Shown here: positions 33,399 through 46,679 of the stretch, in pieces | Layout of the letters: each line of letters opens with the position of its first letter | Position numbering within the stretch: position 1 is the first letter of the stretch | Source: Girardinichthys multiradiatus | Lineage: Eukaryota; Chordata; Actinopteri; Cyprinodontiformes; Goodeidae | Reading direction: 5' to 3' | Length of the DNA stretch: 64,000 nt | NCBI RefSeq assembly: GCF_021462225.1 | Contig: NC_061804.1 | Coordinates: 6,246,740 to 6,310,739, forward strand | Translations under genes and position numbers: made by a program | The notes under the pieces: generated by a model | What the model was told of the DNA's origin: nothing | The model's database searches: none | The model's input: the letters and a program-made list of their open reading frames with translations, nothing else

Positions 33399-36280
33399 AG
33401 GAACTTTGTGAGTTTTTCTGTTAAATGTGCTATTTAAGTAAAATATTCCTACTATTTCACTTAGTTACTAATTCCAGGTGTCTCTGAAGCCGTTTGTGAG
33501 TGGCATTTGCTCATGGACAACTCTTTGATTATTTTTTTTAATCTCGTCTAAAATAATCAGAGAAAAACATGGTTGTGGCTAGTTTATGGTTAAATGTTCC
33601 TTCCACTTTTGAATAGTTGTTCCAACAGTGATTATTTGAACTTTCAGAAGTCTGTAAATACTTCTGTAACCAATGTCTTTAGTACATTTGACAACAGTAA
33701 GGCTCTTTGCTTTTACCTAACATGAGATGCTACTTTTTAAAGGGTATCAATTAAGACTAAACAAGCTGAATTACTTGGAACTGATTTCAGCTGATTTATT
33801 GGCTTTCTATGCTTTTTTTGGAGCTTCTTCTCTTCATGTGTTCAATACTTCTGCCCTGTCATTTCACAAAGTGTTACTTATGGATCATTCGCTTCAATCT
33901 CTTTGTTTATGTGGATTACATGGATTGATACCGACTTCTGGTTTGAATTGCATAAGCCAATGGAATATATTTATATATTTAATGAGAAAAATGTCGGTGT
34001 GTTCAATAATTATTTTGCATACTTAATTTTGAGTAGTGGTTCATTTTTCAAACCACACAGAAACACAGAGGTTAACCTCCAGAAACATGTTCCACAGCAG
34101 AATGAATGTGTCACATGGAGGTGACCGAAGAGTGAAAAGCCTCTATAATGTGCACTGCTTCACTTCTGTTCAGTGTTCCACAAACCATTTGACTTGTCAG
34201 GGCAATTTCTTTCGCTTGAAATTAGCTGCTTCTAATAAAATTTTAATTCGGTTATTACAAGCACAGAAACGCCTCAAGTACTGCCCCTAAGCCCGACCAG
34301 TCTTATGAAATGTATCCGCCAGCTGCACTTAAGCTTCTTGCCAATGAATTTTAATTTGGAGGAAATTAGTTGTCTTCATTAGCGTGACATTAACCAAGCT
34401 AGAAATGGAATGGGACTATTCCTCTCTACACTCTGGCATCGCTTTAGTTTGACACTTGACAATACCCGTGGGGTCCTGTGATGTCAGTAACTGCATTTAT
34501 ACCAAATGACTTTATAACAAAAGTTGGTACAATTTCCTCTGTTCCATCTGTTCTAGTAATTCCCTATAATCTATTTGAGGAAGGGGAGAATCAGTGATGG
34601 ATTGAAGTTAAATGTCCCATGGGAAAAACAACACAAAATGTGACATGAACTTGTTTTAGAGGACATCTATAGTGTTATTGTTGGGAAATTGTGCAGTTGA
34701 AGTGTTTGGTGAGCCCCTTTGTGAAGCTGTATAACAAGATGTATATAATGACAATCTGACAGCTTTTATAGAATCTGTCAAATCAGGTTGACAAATATAA
34801 AGAGCCGGCAGTCCATGATGTGTTCTGCTCTCACCCTCAGAAATATTTTATATTAGCAGTAGTGCTGATGAATTTAAGATTTATCTTTGTATCAGTGATC
34901 CTTTCTGTAGGCAGTAAAGTCAGTGAGGAAGATACACTATAAAAGAGCAAGAGATCATCATTTCATCTGTTAATCCTATTCAAGCAAGAATCCCAAATGT
35001 TTACTCAACTTTCTGGTTTATTTCAGGACAAGATCAACTACTCAGATTGTACTGAGAACATGCAGATGTAAAAAAATACTATAAATCTAAGAGATGCAAA
35101 CAAATTGACCTGTTTTTATATCATGTTACTCTCCTCACCCACAAACAAAGCAGGTGTAGAATCAGGACATCAAAGAGACAGGCTTGTTGTACAATACATA
35201 GTTGTGTAAACTACATTTTATAAACTGATACATTGAATTTGTTCACCGTAGACATTTTTGGCATCAAGGACCTCTCATATCTCAGTTATTATGAGGGATT
35301 TTCTGCTTTCAGGGCCCAATAAATATTTCCAAAAGAAAACAGACAAGAGGTGTTAGGTTATCAAATAAACATTCATGTATTCATGAAGGCCAAGTACATG
35401 TTTGTTTCAGGTTATCTTCTTCGTCAGAACCCTCTGCATGAGTGTGCACTAGAACAAATATTTGTTACAGCAAAACCCTTAAACATAATTCAACCAAATA
35501 AGACAAAACATGCATATGCTTACATTTTTGAGGTAGAATTATGTGCATTCATACTGTTATTGCAATTGAGTTTGAACCTGCTGCATTGCTTTGACAGCAC
35601 CTACTCAACCATACTTTCTCACTCACTCACTCCTTCCACCCAGATGATTATTGTGCATAAACAATAAGCTACAGCTGAGTGAAAACAGCCTACCAGTAAA
35701 CTGTAAGAGTCTGAGTGCAGACAAGAAAATGTCAAAAGAAAATTACAGTGGAAGAAAATATCCTCAGATAATGTAGACTTTTTATTCCCTTTTTGGCCTT
35801 CAAAATTATCCTAGAATGAAATCTGTTATTGATTTAATTGTAATGTTTGAATTTAATGTTTAAACAAAGAAAAGGGATCAATTCTATTTCTGTGACATTT
35901 AAGAGTCATTGCAATAAAGTGCAAGACAGAGCTGTCAGTCATCCTTTATTATTTAATAACACCCTCTCCCAATGAGTTGCTGCTAATAAAACTGTGCAGT
36001 GGTTACCCTGGAAACTATGGGGTAAGAACGCTATAAAAAACAATGTGTATGTAAAGACGGAAATGTGTACATATTAGTCAATAGTTGTGCAGAAGTAAAA
36101 TCCAAAACATGTATTTTATATTTTCTCTATAAGAATACAAAATAAAATGTTACAGATTCAAGACATTACAAACACAAAGTTCAGGTTTACAGTTGTGGTT
36201 TATTCTTTATGAATACAATATCCTATAACAGTTTGTGAATACGATTTATTTTCTATGAGAATACGAATTTATATATTTGG
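33399..36280. other. Anonymous sequence
   Basis: No exon, RNA gene or known repeat could be supported. The frames at 33727-34026, 34036-34290 and 35350-35667 lack motifs and splice context. This is among the least repeat-like parts of the window by eye. Confidence 0.4.
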
Positions 36281-37065
36281 TGTCACGTGATCTCAGGCTG
36301 GTTAGTGGAGCACAGTTCGTCGATTCGCATGCGCTGGGAAATCAAGAATATTATAAATAAAGCATTGTTCTTATTTTTATGAAACACAAAACTAAAACAT
36401 AGAATATAGTGGGTGGAGTTATACAATGATGTACAGTAGGTGTCGGTATGCACCTCTGAATTTGTTGCGTACCACCAGCAACAGAAGAAGAAGAAGCAGT
36501 AGCACTAGCACCTGGATGATGGACCAAGAGCATATATTAACGACATTAAGACATATATAAACTTTTTCACATTACCTGGCTTTGTACCATAGTTTCTTGG
36601 TCCGTCATCTTGGTGCTAGTGCTTGAATTACCTGTCTGGATTCTGCGTACCCTCCAGGACCGTGCAATCTTTCACTGGACCTATGCTACTCTACGACAAG
36701 GGTACTCCTCCTGCAGACCTGTCCACCCTCCAACGTAACTCCAGCTCCACCCTCCGCTCACTTCCCACTGTGAGTATGAGTGCTGTGAACTCTACTTCAG
36801 TTTTCTTAACTCCGTCTCCCCTGGCGGATCCCGTTCACCCTCTAGTAAGAGCAATAATCATTATTTATGATATATATATATATATATTACCGTCTTTGTT
36901 TCTTACCTGCTCTTTTCCCCGCACAGTTGGAGAGACCAGACTCCTGTCACTTCCTTGTAGGATTTTAGGAAATAATAAACTTATTTTCACCGTGAGATTA
37001 TCTCTACTTGAGTTCTTTCTGTATGTGGGTCAGATCAGTGTCAAAAATTATGTCACCATCAGATA
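36281..37065 (+). repeat. Possible LTR
   Basis: TGTCACGTGATCTC begins the block. A late AATAATAAACTTATTTTC followed by TGTGGGTCAGATC and an end at ATTATGTCA has the shape of an LTR 3' part. A (TA) run at about 36869-36887 lies inside. No target duplication was found, so this is weak. Confidence 0.3.
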
Positions 37066-37069
37066 TTAA

Positions 37070-40000
37070 CAATATATCAAATCACACTTCTTCACCATTC
37101 ATGTAAGAAAAGCCTAGTGAACATGTGGAAGGTAAAACCAGCTATAACAGCTATACATTTAGGTAGGTTTGACTTTATCAGTGTCTCAGCTCTATGTGGA
37201 GGAATTATATCCTAAACCTTTTTCTAGCAATGCTTCAGCCCATTAAGATCTGAAGACATAAATGTTTCCAAAGCTCTCTTAATGTTGCACAACAGCATTT
37301 TAATCAACTTGATTTTCATGTTTAATTGCCTGTATGTTTGCTGTTATGCTTATTATTATAATTATTACCATTGCATAAAGTAAGTTTAGTTATATTTTGG
37401 CTATTTATCGGTATACCCCTTTAATGCCTGAGTCTGTGCTATCGGTTAGGCTTCTAGGATTTCAGGTTAATGGAGATAATCATAGAAATGACCAAACTCA
37501 CATAGAAAACATCATTGACTTTTTGATCATCATTTTAGGATTTCATATTATGCCCTATTTCTATTTAGTGTGGTTATAATCCACACTAATGAATGGGGCA
37601 GATAGTAATGGTAAAATATGACAGATTATTATCACTGATCAAAAAAACTATTTCCTGCTGGAATTTTTTAATTAATTTATTTTTTGTTAAGAGCCACAAA
37701 ATCAGGTTTGTCAAAGCAGGTATGAACTTTGCCCCTGTCAGACATGAATTGATTCCAGTATAAAAATGCAAAGGGGCAAAATGACCAGAATCCTTGATCA
37801 CATTCTCAATGAGAAACTAAGCTAATCCTACCTTACTTTATCTAAAAACGTTAGAATATGTATCCTGTGGGTATGGAAGTTGAAGAGGATTAGTTACAAG
37901 ATATTTTTCTCTTCATAAAGTATCCTGTCATTTGCAAAACAATGTTGTTCACCAATGGGAATGGTCTGAATCTGGTCCAAATGCAAACTAACAATGTGCG
38001 TGCAAATTCTTTGATTTGCATCCAGCAGGTACATCTTGAGTGCATATCTGGTATAAGTGGAGGTAGAACGTACCAACCTGGTGCTGAAACATCAGTCAGA
38101 TAGTCAGACACAGAGAAAGCCTTAAAGTGAGCTTTACCACAACCTGATTGAATTTGATAGGGGTTCTTATTTGGTGTGTGGAAGGATTTTGTTATCATGC
38201 AGTTGCCCAACATGGGTGGAGTACAGATGAAATAACCCAAATATAGCCATATACAGCAGACTCCAGGACCAAGTCCAGTTTTTTAGCAAATATTAAAAAC
38301 TAATCTAAAGGTTGTTATTAATGATTAATAACATTAATAATTTTTGGTACACCATCTCTAAATCATGAAGAAGAGTCCTTTTTCCCAGCCCTGTACATGA
38401 TAAAAAAAAAAAAAACTAAATAAACAGCAAATACACAATCATGAAAATAACAAAAATGATGATCAAAAATAACATGCGGAAATGAACAGAATTCCAAAGA
38501 CGCTTACATTTGAGGGTAACATTGCTCTAAGACCATAAGACCACCACTTTGTATGTGGGCAAAGGTTTCTGAAAGGTTTTTGTCAGCATATACTGTTGAG
38601 CATTTTTTTTGTTTCTTAGTTTCAATAATACAGTATTGTAACATTCAGAGAGAGTAACAATTATGTTAACTTATTTTTGGCATTTGTGAAAACAACAAAA
38701 TGTAGGACAGTGCACACTAATAAGGGAAACAGTGGAGACAAAGAAAATATAAAACATGCTAAAGACCAAAAAGTTTCATCTTCACCTAACTTTGGAAAGA
38801 AACTGGCACAGAAGAGTTCTCAGATTTTAACACTGTAAGAAAGCTTTGCAGCAGCTTATCAAGACTGAGTAAAAAACTGCAGAAGAACATTCCCTCAGGG
38901 ATGGTACAGATGATCCTACTCTCTACTTGATATTGCATGAAGCCTGCTGTAAAATGGATGCTGCCTGTTTGCACATCTTCATGCCATGTAAAGGAAAAAG
39001 AAGCCTGAAAGGTCAGAGGGGTTATATATAGGTGTGACTGGGATCTTGCTGGGCTATTTGTGTGTTTGTTAGTATGCACACTGATAGTATCCCTTAACAC
39101 AACAGCCAAATAACACATAGAAATGTGAAAAAAAATAAAAAAGCTTATTTTTCATACCCCGGCTTTCTCAGCAATCATGCTAACATCCAAGGGTGTCCTC
39201 CAAGCTGGACATCTCGGAAACACATACAAAGGATGTTACCTAAGAGAAACCCTTAAACCACCAGTGATGGTCTTATTTCATCATGAAGAATCAGACTCTC
39301 AGAACCCTCAAGGTATGGCCAAGGAGGTGCTGTAGCTTTTTGTCCAGAACAGAGGAGTTCACAGGTTACATTACACTGCCTGGAGCCTTTACATTGAAAC
39401 ACAGTACAAAATATGTGCCTAAGATATTTCTGACATTGTCAAAGCTGCTGAGGAGAGGCTTGTGGATGGTAGCTCAACCTTGGTTACTGGGGGAGAAAAT
39501 AATTTGAAATATGTTGCACAAATACTGTTATCATCAGATCTTCATGTCTCCTGGTGTTTGTTTGCAACTCTCTATATTGATTACACTTCCTTGCAAGATT
39601 CCTATACCTATTGTTATGAAAATTACCAACGCTGGCTGGATGGATGCATGGGCGGATTGTGTGTGTTAAATTGTTTCTGTGAAATAACAATCAACTCTAC
39701 ACTGACAGAGCTCTGTTAAAAAAACAAAACATTTAGTTGAAACTAAGACTAAAGTGATCTTAATGAGTTTCATTCTGAGGTGTTCTGAAGCAGCTTTTAA
39801 AAACAAAATCAGTGGACTGAAATAGTAAGAGAGGTCAAAGAACCTACAATGTGTGTTACAAGCAAAACAGAATCTCTGCACTTTCTCTGACTAAAACTCT
39901 CTGTGTGATGAGCATAAAAGCTTTTCAACCACACAACCTATTCGACCTTGAGCATTTAAAAAAAAAAAAAAACTGCAGAAAACAATGCTGTCAGCCAAGA

Positions 40001-42185
40001 GCAGAAATCTGAAGCTGAGCAACGTACATGCTCAATAAACCAAACAGAGAAGTAAATAAAACATCCTTTCTCTTCATAAAGCTCCTATGAAGGCTGCAGA
40101 CATTCATGACATGAGTCTCACAACATGCTGCCTTAATGGGGTGGCCAGAGGCGTTCAAAAAAAGGTTTTTAGCTTTGTTGGACCTACACTTTTTTTCCCC
40201 AGGTAAATTTTCCTCAGGCCTTAAAAACTGTACTGATCTTTTGATATAATTGAACATGAATGCTTCAATAATAGAAACCTGACCAAATCTAATCGAGCTC
40301 TTTAGGAATAAACATTAAAAGCAAAAAGAAGCGCAACTGTGAAACAAAACAATCTGCCTAATCCTTCTTTATTTTTTATCAAACTGCCTGTCTTTGTTTT
40401 GATTCCATAACAGCTGGACAACTGATTAAAGTCCCAATGTAAGGTACAGAGTAACGGTTGTGCCCAACTGTATGCAGGGATTTTAGACAACTTGACATTC
40501 TTCCAAAGAAACATGCAGTGACATGTGAGCTCAGAGAAATACACCATAAATAGACACAATCAGTAAAAAAAATCTATTCCTTTTTGCTTTATGTTAAATT
40601 CTTTCACACTGGTTTCACACATTTTCTTGTGAGATGCCTTTTTATCAGCATTGGGGTGCATTGCTCCCTCTCTTCTTGTCATCGTGTTGCTACTGTTCCT
40701 TTTGTCTGCCTCAGTTCACAAGCTTTGATTTAGTGCACGGTGAAATGAAACTAGTCCCTCTCTCATAATGTATTTGCTCTCATTACGAAACAAAGAGCCA
40801 TTTGCCAGAGTTTTCTGCAGGTGTGCAGGGAGATTTTATCAATTTTTTTTTAATCAATTAACTGTGATTAATGGAAAGAAAAATTAATGAATGGTATAAT
40901 TTAATCAACCGATGACCCGTCTACACTTAAAGACACACACACTGTTGCATATGAGTCTGAATTACAAAACCTGCATCAAATGTTCTTTTCAACACTGGCA
41001 GCAAGATAAGACTTATTTATCTGCATTTAATTAATGCACACATTATTAAGCATTTCAGCTGACTGGCTAAGTCTGTCACTCCATTTAAAACATACTAGAG
41101 TTTTTGAAACTGACCCAAAGCTGATACTTCAAGATGCTGAACTTTTAATGAAGTGGTTTTCCCTCACAACAGGCTCTTGAATAAACAACACAAGATGGAT
41201 GATTGTAAGTTAAGACCAGCCAATACCTTCCACATGCCTAATTCTAGATCAAGTTGTTTTCTTTTAATTAGCTCAGGATAATGAATGTCCCAATCATTTA
41301 TTCTGATTCAATTCAATTCACTTTCATAAAACAATTTAACACAAATATATTAGTGTAATTAATCAATTTTTGAAATATTTGTAAAAAGGAAATCTTGCAA
41401 AACTTTTATAACGTTGTCAAAACTTGATCTTCAATGTATTAAATTTCCTCAAGTCGCAGTGTGCAATCCATCTTTAAAACAATAGTGCCAATAAAAAGTG
41501 CATTCATTCATTGTGCTGTAGGAATAACCCAGCAGAGGAAATCAGCTTGTCTCATCAAAATGCGCAGTGAATACCCAATCTGAAAAGAAGTGCAACATTA
41601 ATCAAGCGCCAGTGCCCAAATGAGATGTACAAGGCCCTCTGCCCCCACCGCCTCGTCTCCTCACTTCAGTCATTTACGTTCAGACTCCTTTTCAGCATGA
41701 ATCTGAATTAGGGCAGAGTGTGAGTGTGAATATGCCATTAAATCTTAACTGACCAGCTCAACAGAGCATAAAAATCTTTCTATATATCATTTTAACCATT
41801 TACTTAATAGGTTTATGATTAAGCTGCCATTAAAGCAAATTGAGGAGTCTTCTTCTGGAATGTATCTCCTAGATGTCCACAGGTCTGTTTTTAAATTCTC
41901 TTTAAATTACGATTAAATTTGCAATTTTATTTTTGAGTACAATTTTAAGCACATCTTGCATGTGGAAAGCAGTGGGAAGCACAACCAAGCAAACACTTTT
42001 CCACTTGGGTTTGTTGAGTTTGAATATGAGCAGAGCTGAAGAAAGAACGAGTTTCTGAATGTAAGACATAAACAGTGTTGTACACCATCACAAATGCTGA
42101 GCTCCTAGAAATATACATCTGTGAGTCCATCTGTCCTTCAGTATGTAGAAAAGAAAAAATGTTCACATAGAGTAATTTCAATTCA
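37070..42185. other. Anonymous AT-rich sequence
   Basis: No convincing gene or element. Frames such as 37890-38240 and 38786-39118 (minus) have no motif. Poly-A or A-rich runs occur near 38402 and 39958. Confidence 0.4.
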
Positions 42186-42838
42186 ATTTCAATTCAGTTT
42201 ATTTATATAGCACCAGTTCACATTACATGTTGTCTCAAGACACTTTACAAAAGTCAGGTACATACATTCCAATTAATCCTAACCATTGAACAGTGCAGTC
42301 AGATTCAGTTATTTATTCAAATTGGATAAAAAGTTTTTCTATCTAAGGAAACCCAACAGATTGCATCCAGTCAGTAACTTGCAGCATTCACTCCTCCTGG
42401 ATGAGCATGTAGAGACAGTGGACAGTCACTGGAGTTGACTTTGCAGCAATCCCTCATACTGAGCATGCATGTAGTGACAGCAGAGAGAAAAAACTCCCTT
42501 TTAACAGGAAGAAACCTCCAGCAGAACCAGGCTCAGTGTGAGCGGCCATCTGCCACGACTGACTGGGGGTTTGAGAGAACAGAGCAGAGACACAAAGAGA
42601 ACAAAGAAGCACTGATCCAGGAGTCCTTTCTATGGGAAGGAAAAGTAAATGTTAATGGATGTAGCTCCTTTAGTCGTTTCATCTAGAAAGAAAGAACATA
42701 TAAACTTGGAGCCGGTTTTCAAGGTTAGAGTCTGAAAGAGAGCACATACAGTTAGTCACAGTAAAAGCTCAGTCAATTGCTATGTCTAGGAGAGAGAAAG
42801 GGTTAAACACTGAAAAACAGGGCCACACTAAAAGTGAT
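42186..42838. repeat. Dispersed repeat family D, copy 1
   Basis: Begins CAATTTCAATTCAGTTTATT and includes GCATGCATGTAGTGACAGCA. A diverged copy lies at 54645-55115, sharing the order of short blocks (AGATTGCATC, GACTTTGCAGCAAT, AAGAAACCTCC, GTCTAGGAGAGAGA). No coding. Confidence 0.75.
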
Positions 42839-43265
42839 CATGAGACCCGTCCGTGAGGATACTCCAGCTCCCTCTCTAGTTGCAGATAGCCAGTCCAGGC
42901 TTTTATGATTCAGAGTACAAGAGATGTACTGATCAGTCTTTTCTTGCCAAATAATGATTTCAAGATTCCTCTCAGGTCTTTGGTTAAGACCATAGGCCAA
43001 AAAAATAGCATTGCCGGGAATGCCGCTTTAATTTAACATTAAAATGTATGTGGCCAAATAGGAAAAAATGTGGTCCAGATTCTTTGGTGCTGGAACCTAT
43101 TTTTACATCAAAGCATGTAAACCCAATCTGTATCTTACTCTTACTAATCCCAAAATAAAGTGCCTCAAAATACATGCTGTTTATGGATTAGTTTAAATTG
43201 GTGTTTTGAGTTTTGATGCATTCAGTGTAGAGAAAATAACACAGGACATTTTAGCCAGTGTTATT
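42839..43265. other. Anonymous sequence
   Basis: No feature recognised apart from a nearby duplicated GAGAAAATAACAC-like word around 43230-43270. Confidence 0.35.
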
Positions 43266-43269
43266 TTCT

Positions 43270-43900
43270 CAACTGGAAAAGGGTGGCTTGCCCTCTTCAG
43301 GTTAGAGGGGAGTTCCTGCCTCAAGTGGAGCAGTTCAAGTATCTTGGGGTCCAGGAGTGAGGGGAGAATGGAGCAGGAGATCAACAAACAGATTGGTGCG
43401 GCAGCTGCAGTAATGGGGACGCTGTGCCGGTCTGTTGTGGTGAAGAGAGAGCTGAGCCACCTTTGGCCATGAACTTTGGGTCATGACCGAAAGAACGAGA
43501 TCCCGGATACAAAGGGCTAAAATGAGCTTCCTCCGTAGGGTGGCCGGGCGCTCCCTTAGAGATATGGTGAAGAGCTCGGCATCCAGGAGGAGCTCGGAGT
43601 AGATCCGCTGCTCCTCCACATCAAGAGGAGCCAGTTGGGGTGGCTCGGAAATCTATACCGGATGCCTCCTGGACACCTTCCTCGGGAGGTATTCCAGGCA
43701 CGTCCCACCGGGAGGAGGCCCAGGGGACAGCCCAGGACACGCTGGAGGGACAATGCCTCTCGGTTGGCCTGGGAACGCCTTTGGCTCCCCTGGAGGAGTT
43801 GGAGCAGGTGTCTGGGGAGAGGGAAGTCTGGGTGTCTCTACTGAGTCTGCTGCCCCTGTGACCCGGTCCCGGATGAAGCGGAAGACGATGAGTACGAATA
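43270..43900 (+). pseudogene. LINE ORF2 C-terminal fragment and 3' end
   Basis: Frames read VEQFKYLGV, then MEQEINKQIGAAAAVMGTLC and VVVKRELS. After a deletion come HELWVMTERTRSRI-like and SFLRRVAGRSLRDM-like text, then LLLHIKRSQLGWLG-like text, REVFQARPTGRRPRGQPR and TRWRDNASRLAWERLWLP. These are the connection and tail regions following the RT domain in a non-LTR retrotransposon common in teleosts. The RT core is absent because LINE copies are usually cut at the 5' side. Several shifts break the frame. The clade was not determined. Confidence 0.8.
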
Positions 43901-44249
43901 TGTTGAGGCATTTGACCTGCCAATCACTTGTCAGAGCCAAACAAGGGAAAATTGGCTGTCAGTCAATGGCCAATTGATTGGTACATTGACACATAAGACG
44001 GTTCATGCTGACAAGACATGGATTGTGAATTAGCAACAGAGATGACTACCTATATGACCAGGAACAGGACAAGAAATACACTGTTTATGTTTGTTGCAGA
44101 ACCAAGGGTCACAGGTAGTTGCTAAACAGGAGGTTTGCCACAGGAAATTATGCTAAACAACGTAAATTTTTTTGGCTTTTCTACAGCTGCAAAATAAATA
44201 AGAATATCAGTGTTAGAGTTAGAAAACTGATAAACACAGACAAGAGTAA

Positions 44250-44695
44250 AATAAGACACAAGTGAACCAAGTAAGTCTGACTTGCAAGGGTGAGACAGTC
44301 CTCTGCCAGAACAGCGATTTCTTCTCACAAAGGCAGAAATCCTTGCACCAGCCTTTTATTTACAACTCACATTCCTACAAGCAAAAAGTGGGAATTGGTT
44401 CAGCCAATTCTTACAGAGATTTCAACCTAAGTGTAGTCATTCCCATATATGCTATAAGCTTGTCATGTCCAGGGAGTGATCCACTCCAGACCGCATTCCT
44501 TAACCTTCCACAAACCCTTTTTCACACTAAGAAAATAATCATAAGAATCATCTTAACTATAGTCAAGTCAAGTTTATTTATAAAGCGCTTTTCAGCAACA
44601 AGGCACTCAAAGCGCTGTAGTTCTACTATAGTAGAACTTCACACATAAGCATGATTTAAACTAAACAATGATAACTTATAAACATTTTTCCAACA
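44250..44695 (-). repeat. ERV2 3' LTR
   Basis: Minus-strand start TGTTGGAAAAATG at 44695 directly follows a purine-rich AGGAGGGAAT, the polypurine tract. A TATATA at about 44447 and AATAAA at about 44355 in minus sense are in the right order. The far end is not fixed. The first 95 bp recur at 50599-50692. Confidence 0.7.
44563..44630. mobile_element. Short non-autonomous insertion in the LTR
   Basis: The LTR relative at 50.6 kb lacks these 68 bases. ACTATAG stands at both edges, so a target duplication of about 7 bp is likely. The core TTTATAAAGCGCTTTTCAGC with CAAAGCGCTGTA is a common short teleost repeat. Confidence 0.6.
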
Positions 44696-45488
44696 ATTCC
44701 CTCCTGTTTATTATTGATTAGTTTAATATCACATCCATGTATACACTTCCAAAAGGCTTTATGCATGCACTTCATTGAACAAACTATTATTAAGTTTAGT
44801 GACTTCTCCTCCATAATATCATCATAGTCTTGGTTCTTGTTCAGAAGCTGGAAATCCTGGGACAACATTGTATCAACAATTTCTCTAACCATCCTCAATA
44901 TCATTGCTCTGATACAGGGAACAACGCACAGAGTAAAAAGGCAAAACAACAATAACACAGCGATGACAGGGGTCATGAGTTTCAAAAACAGTTACCACCA
45001 CGGTCCTGAAGTAAGCCACGAAAAAAAAAACTTCGTCGGCCGGGATGGACATCCTGCTGCATACCCCTTTTAATTTCATTTAATTGGCATCGCTCCCTCT
45101 GTGTCCATCTTTGCCATTGGTCTCATCAGGGATGTAGGTGCAGCAGGTCTCATTCAGGAGAGCGCAAATTCCCCCAAACGAAGCCGTCAGCAAGTCCAAC
45201 AACATCCTGTTCTTCAACACCACGGTTCGAAGAGCTGTGACTTCTGTGGACAGTCCTGTAAGAGCTTTTGTGGTTGCATTAACAAACAGTCCCAGTGGAT
45301 AATCTATAGTTTCTAATGTAAGCATGTTCTTTCCTACTCCCAACCACAGGAATAAACTTAGCAAAATCTTGTTTTTTGTTGATCTATGCTTGAATTCCTC
45401 AGGAACATCTGATCCCCACACATTGTCATGTGGCTTCACACAGTTCTCTCTTACTCCTATTTAGGGAATGTTGAACTGAAATTACATA
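44656..45488 (-). pseudogene. ERV2 env, transmembrane subunit
   Basis: A hydrophobic fusion-peptide-like run ILLSLFLWLGVGKN follows a weak basic site (KHRSTK). Next come a heptad-rich helix (LSTEVTALRTVVLKNRMLL) and CALLNETCC, a CX6CC motif. A separate downstream frame begins near the membrane anchor PVIAVLLLFCLFTLCVVPCI and runs to 44656, overlapping the LTR start. A break near 45080-44985 separates ectodomain and anchor. It belongs with the surface-subunit pieces at 46617-46677 and 48247-48744, from which two Tc1 elements separate it. Confidence 0.85.
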
Positions 45489-46614
45489 CAGGGGTTGGAC
45501 AATGAAACTGAAACACCTGGCTTTAGACCACAATAATATGGTGTAGGGCCTCCTTTTGCGGCCAATACAGCGTCAATTCGTCTTGGGAATGACATATACA
45601 AGTCCTGTACAGTGGTCAGAGGGATTTTAAGCCATTATTCTTGCAGGATAGTTGCCAGGTCACTATGTGATTCTGGTGGAGGAAAACGTTTCCTGACTCG
45701 CTCCTCCAAAACACCACAAAGTGGCTCAATAATATTTAGAACTGGTGACTGTGCAGGCCATGGGAGATGTTCAACTTCACTTTCATGTTCATCAAACCAA
45801 TCTCTCACCGGTCTGGCTGTGTGTATTGGTGAATTGTCATCCTGATACACGGCACCGCCTTCAGGATACAATGTTTGAACCATTGGATGCACATGGTCCT
45901 CAAGAATGGTTCAGTAGTCCTTGGCAGTGACGCCCATCTAGCACAAGTATTGGGCCAAGGGAATGCCATGATATGTCAGCCCAAACCATCACTCTGGGCA
46001 TGCAACAGTCTGGGTGGTACGTTTCTTTGGGGCTTCTCCACACCGTAACTCTCCCGGATGTGGGAAAAACAGTAAAGGTGGACTCACCAGAGAACAATAC
46101 ATGTTTCACGTTGTCCACAGCCCACAGCTCTGTTGGAAACAGGAGAGTTGAGGTGCACATTTAATTCTGCCGTGATTTGGGCAGCCGTGGTTTTATGTTT
46201 TTTGGATACAATCCGGGTTAGCACCCGAACATCCCTTTCAGACAGCTTCCTCTTGCGTCCACAGTTATTCCTGTTGGATGTGGTTCGTCCTTCTTGGTGG
46301 TATGCTGACATTACCCTGGATAACGTGGCTCTTGATACATCACAAAGACTTGCTGTCTTGGTCACAGATGCGCCAGCAAGACGTGCACCAACAATTTGTC
46401 CTCTTTTGAACTCTGGTATGTCACCCATAATGTTGTGTGCATTTCAATATTTTGAGCAAAACTGTGCTCTTACCCTGCTAATTGAACCTTCACACTCTGC
46501 TCTTACTGGTGCAATGTGCAATCAATGAAGACTGGCTACCAGGCTGGTCCAATTTAGCCATGAAACCTCCCACACTAAAATGACAGGTGTTTCAGTTTCA
46601 TTGTCCAACCCCTG
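45489..46614 (-). mobile_element. Tc1/mariner element, lineage B, copy 1
   Basis: Ends are inverted: CAGGGGTTGGACAATGAAAC at the left and GTTTCAGTTTCATTGTCC...CCCCTG at the right, flanked by TA. It is 1126 bp, shorter than full length because the transposase gene has deletions. It lies within the ERV2 env gene. Confidence 0.92.
45635..46428 (-). pseudogene. Tc1-type transposase, lineage B, copy 1
   Basis: The start MGDIPEFKRGQIVGARLAGA leads into VTKTASLCDVSRATLSRVM, a helix-turn-helix. After NSPVSNRAVGC a deletion removes part of the linker. DESTFTVFPTSGRV follows in another frame (the first catalytic Asp seems changed, since the text reads SGESTF). VYQDDNSPIHTAR holds the second Asp and QSPVLNIIEPL the Glu region, where the usual Asp before Leu is Val. 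A TGA lies in GACTACTGAACC, shared with the copy at 52 kb. It is inactive. Confidence 0.85.
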
Positions 46615-46616
46615 TA

Positions 46617-46677
46617 AGTGTGATCAGTGACATAAACAGGTGCACAAACACCACTCCAACTTGGAGGCAACTGCAAA
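46617..46677 (-). pseudogene. ERV2 env fragment between two Tc1 elements
   Basis: Only about 60 bp remain between the TA duplications of the two transposons. The minus strand reads LQLPPSWSGVCAPVYVTD, which looks like the surface-subunit segment that follows the part ending at 48247. Confidence 0.75.
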
Positions 46678-46679
46678 TA

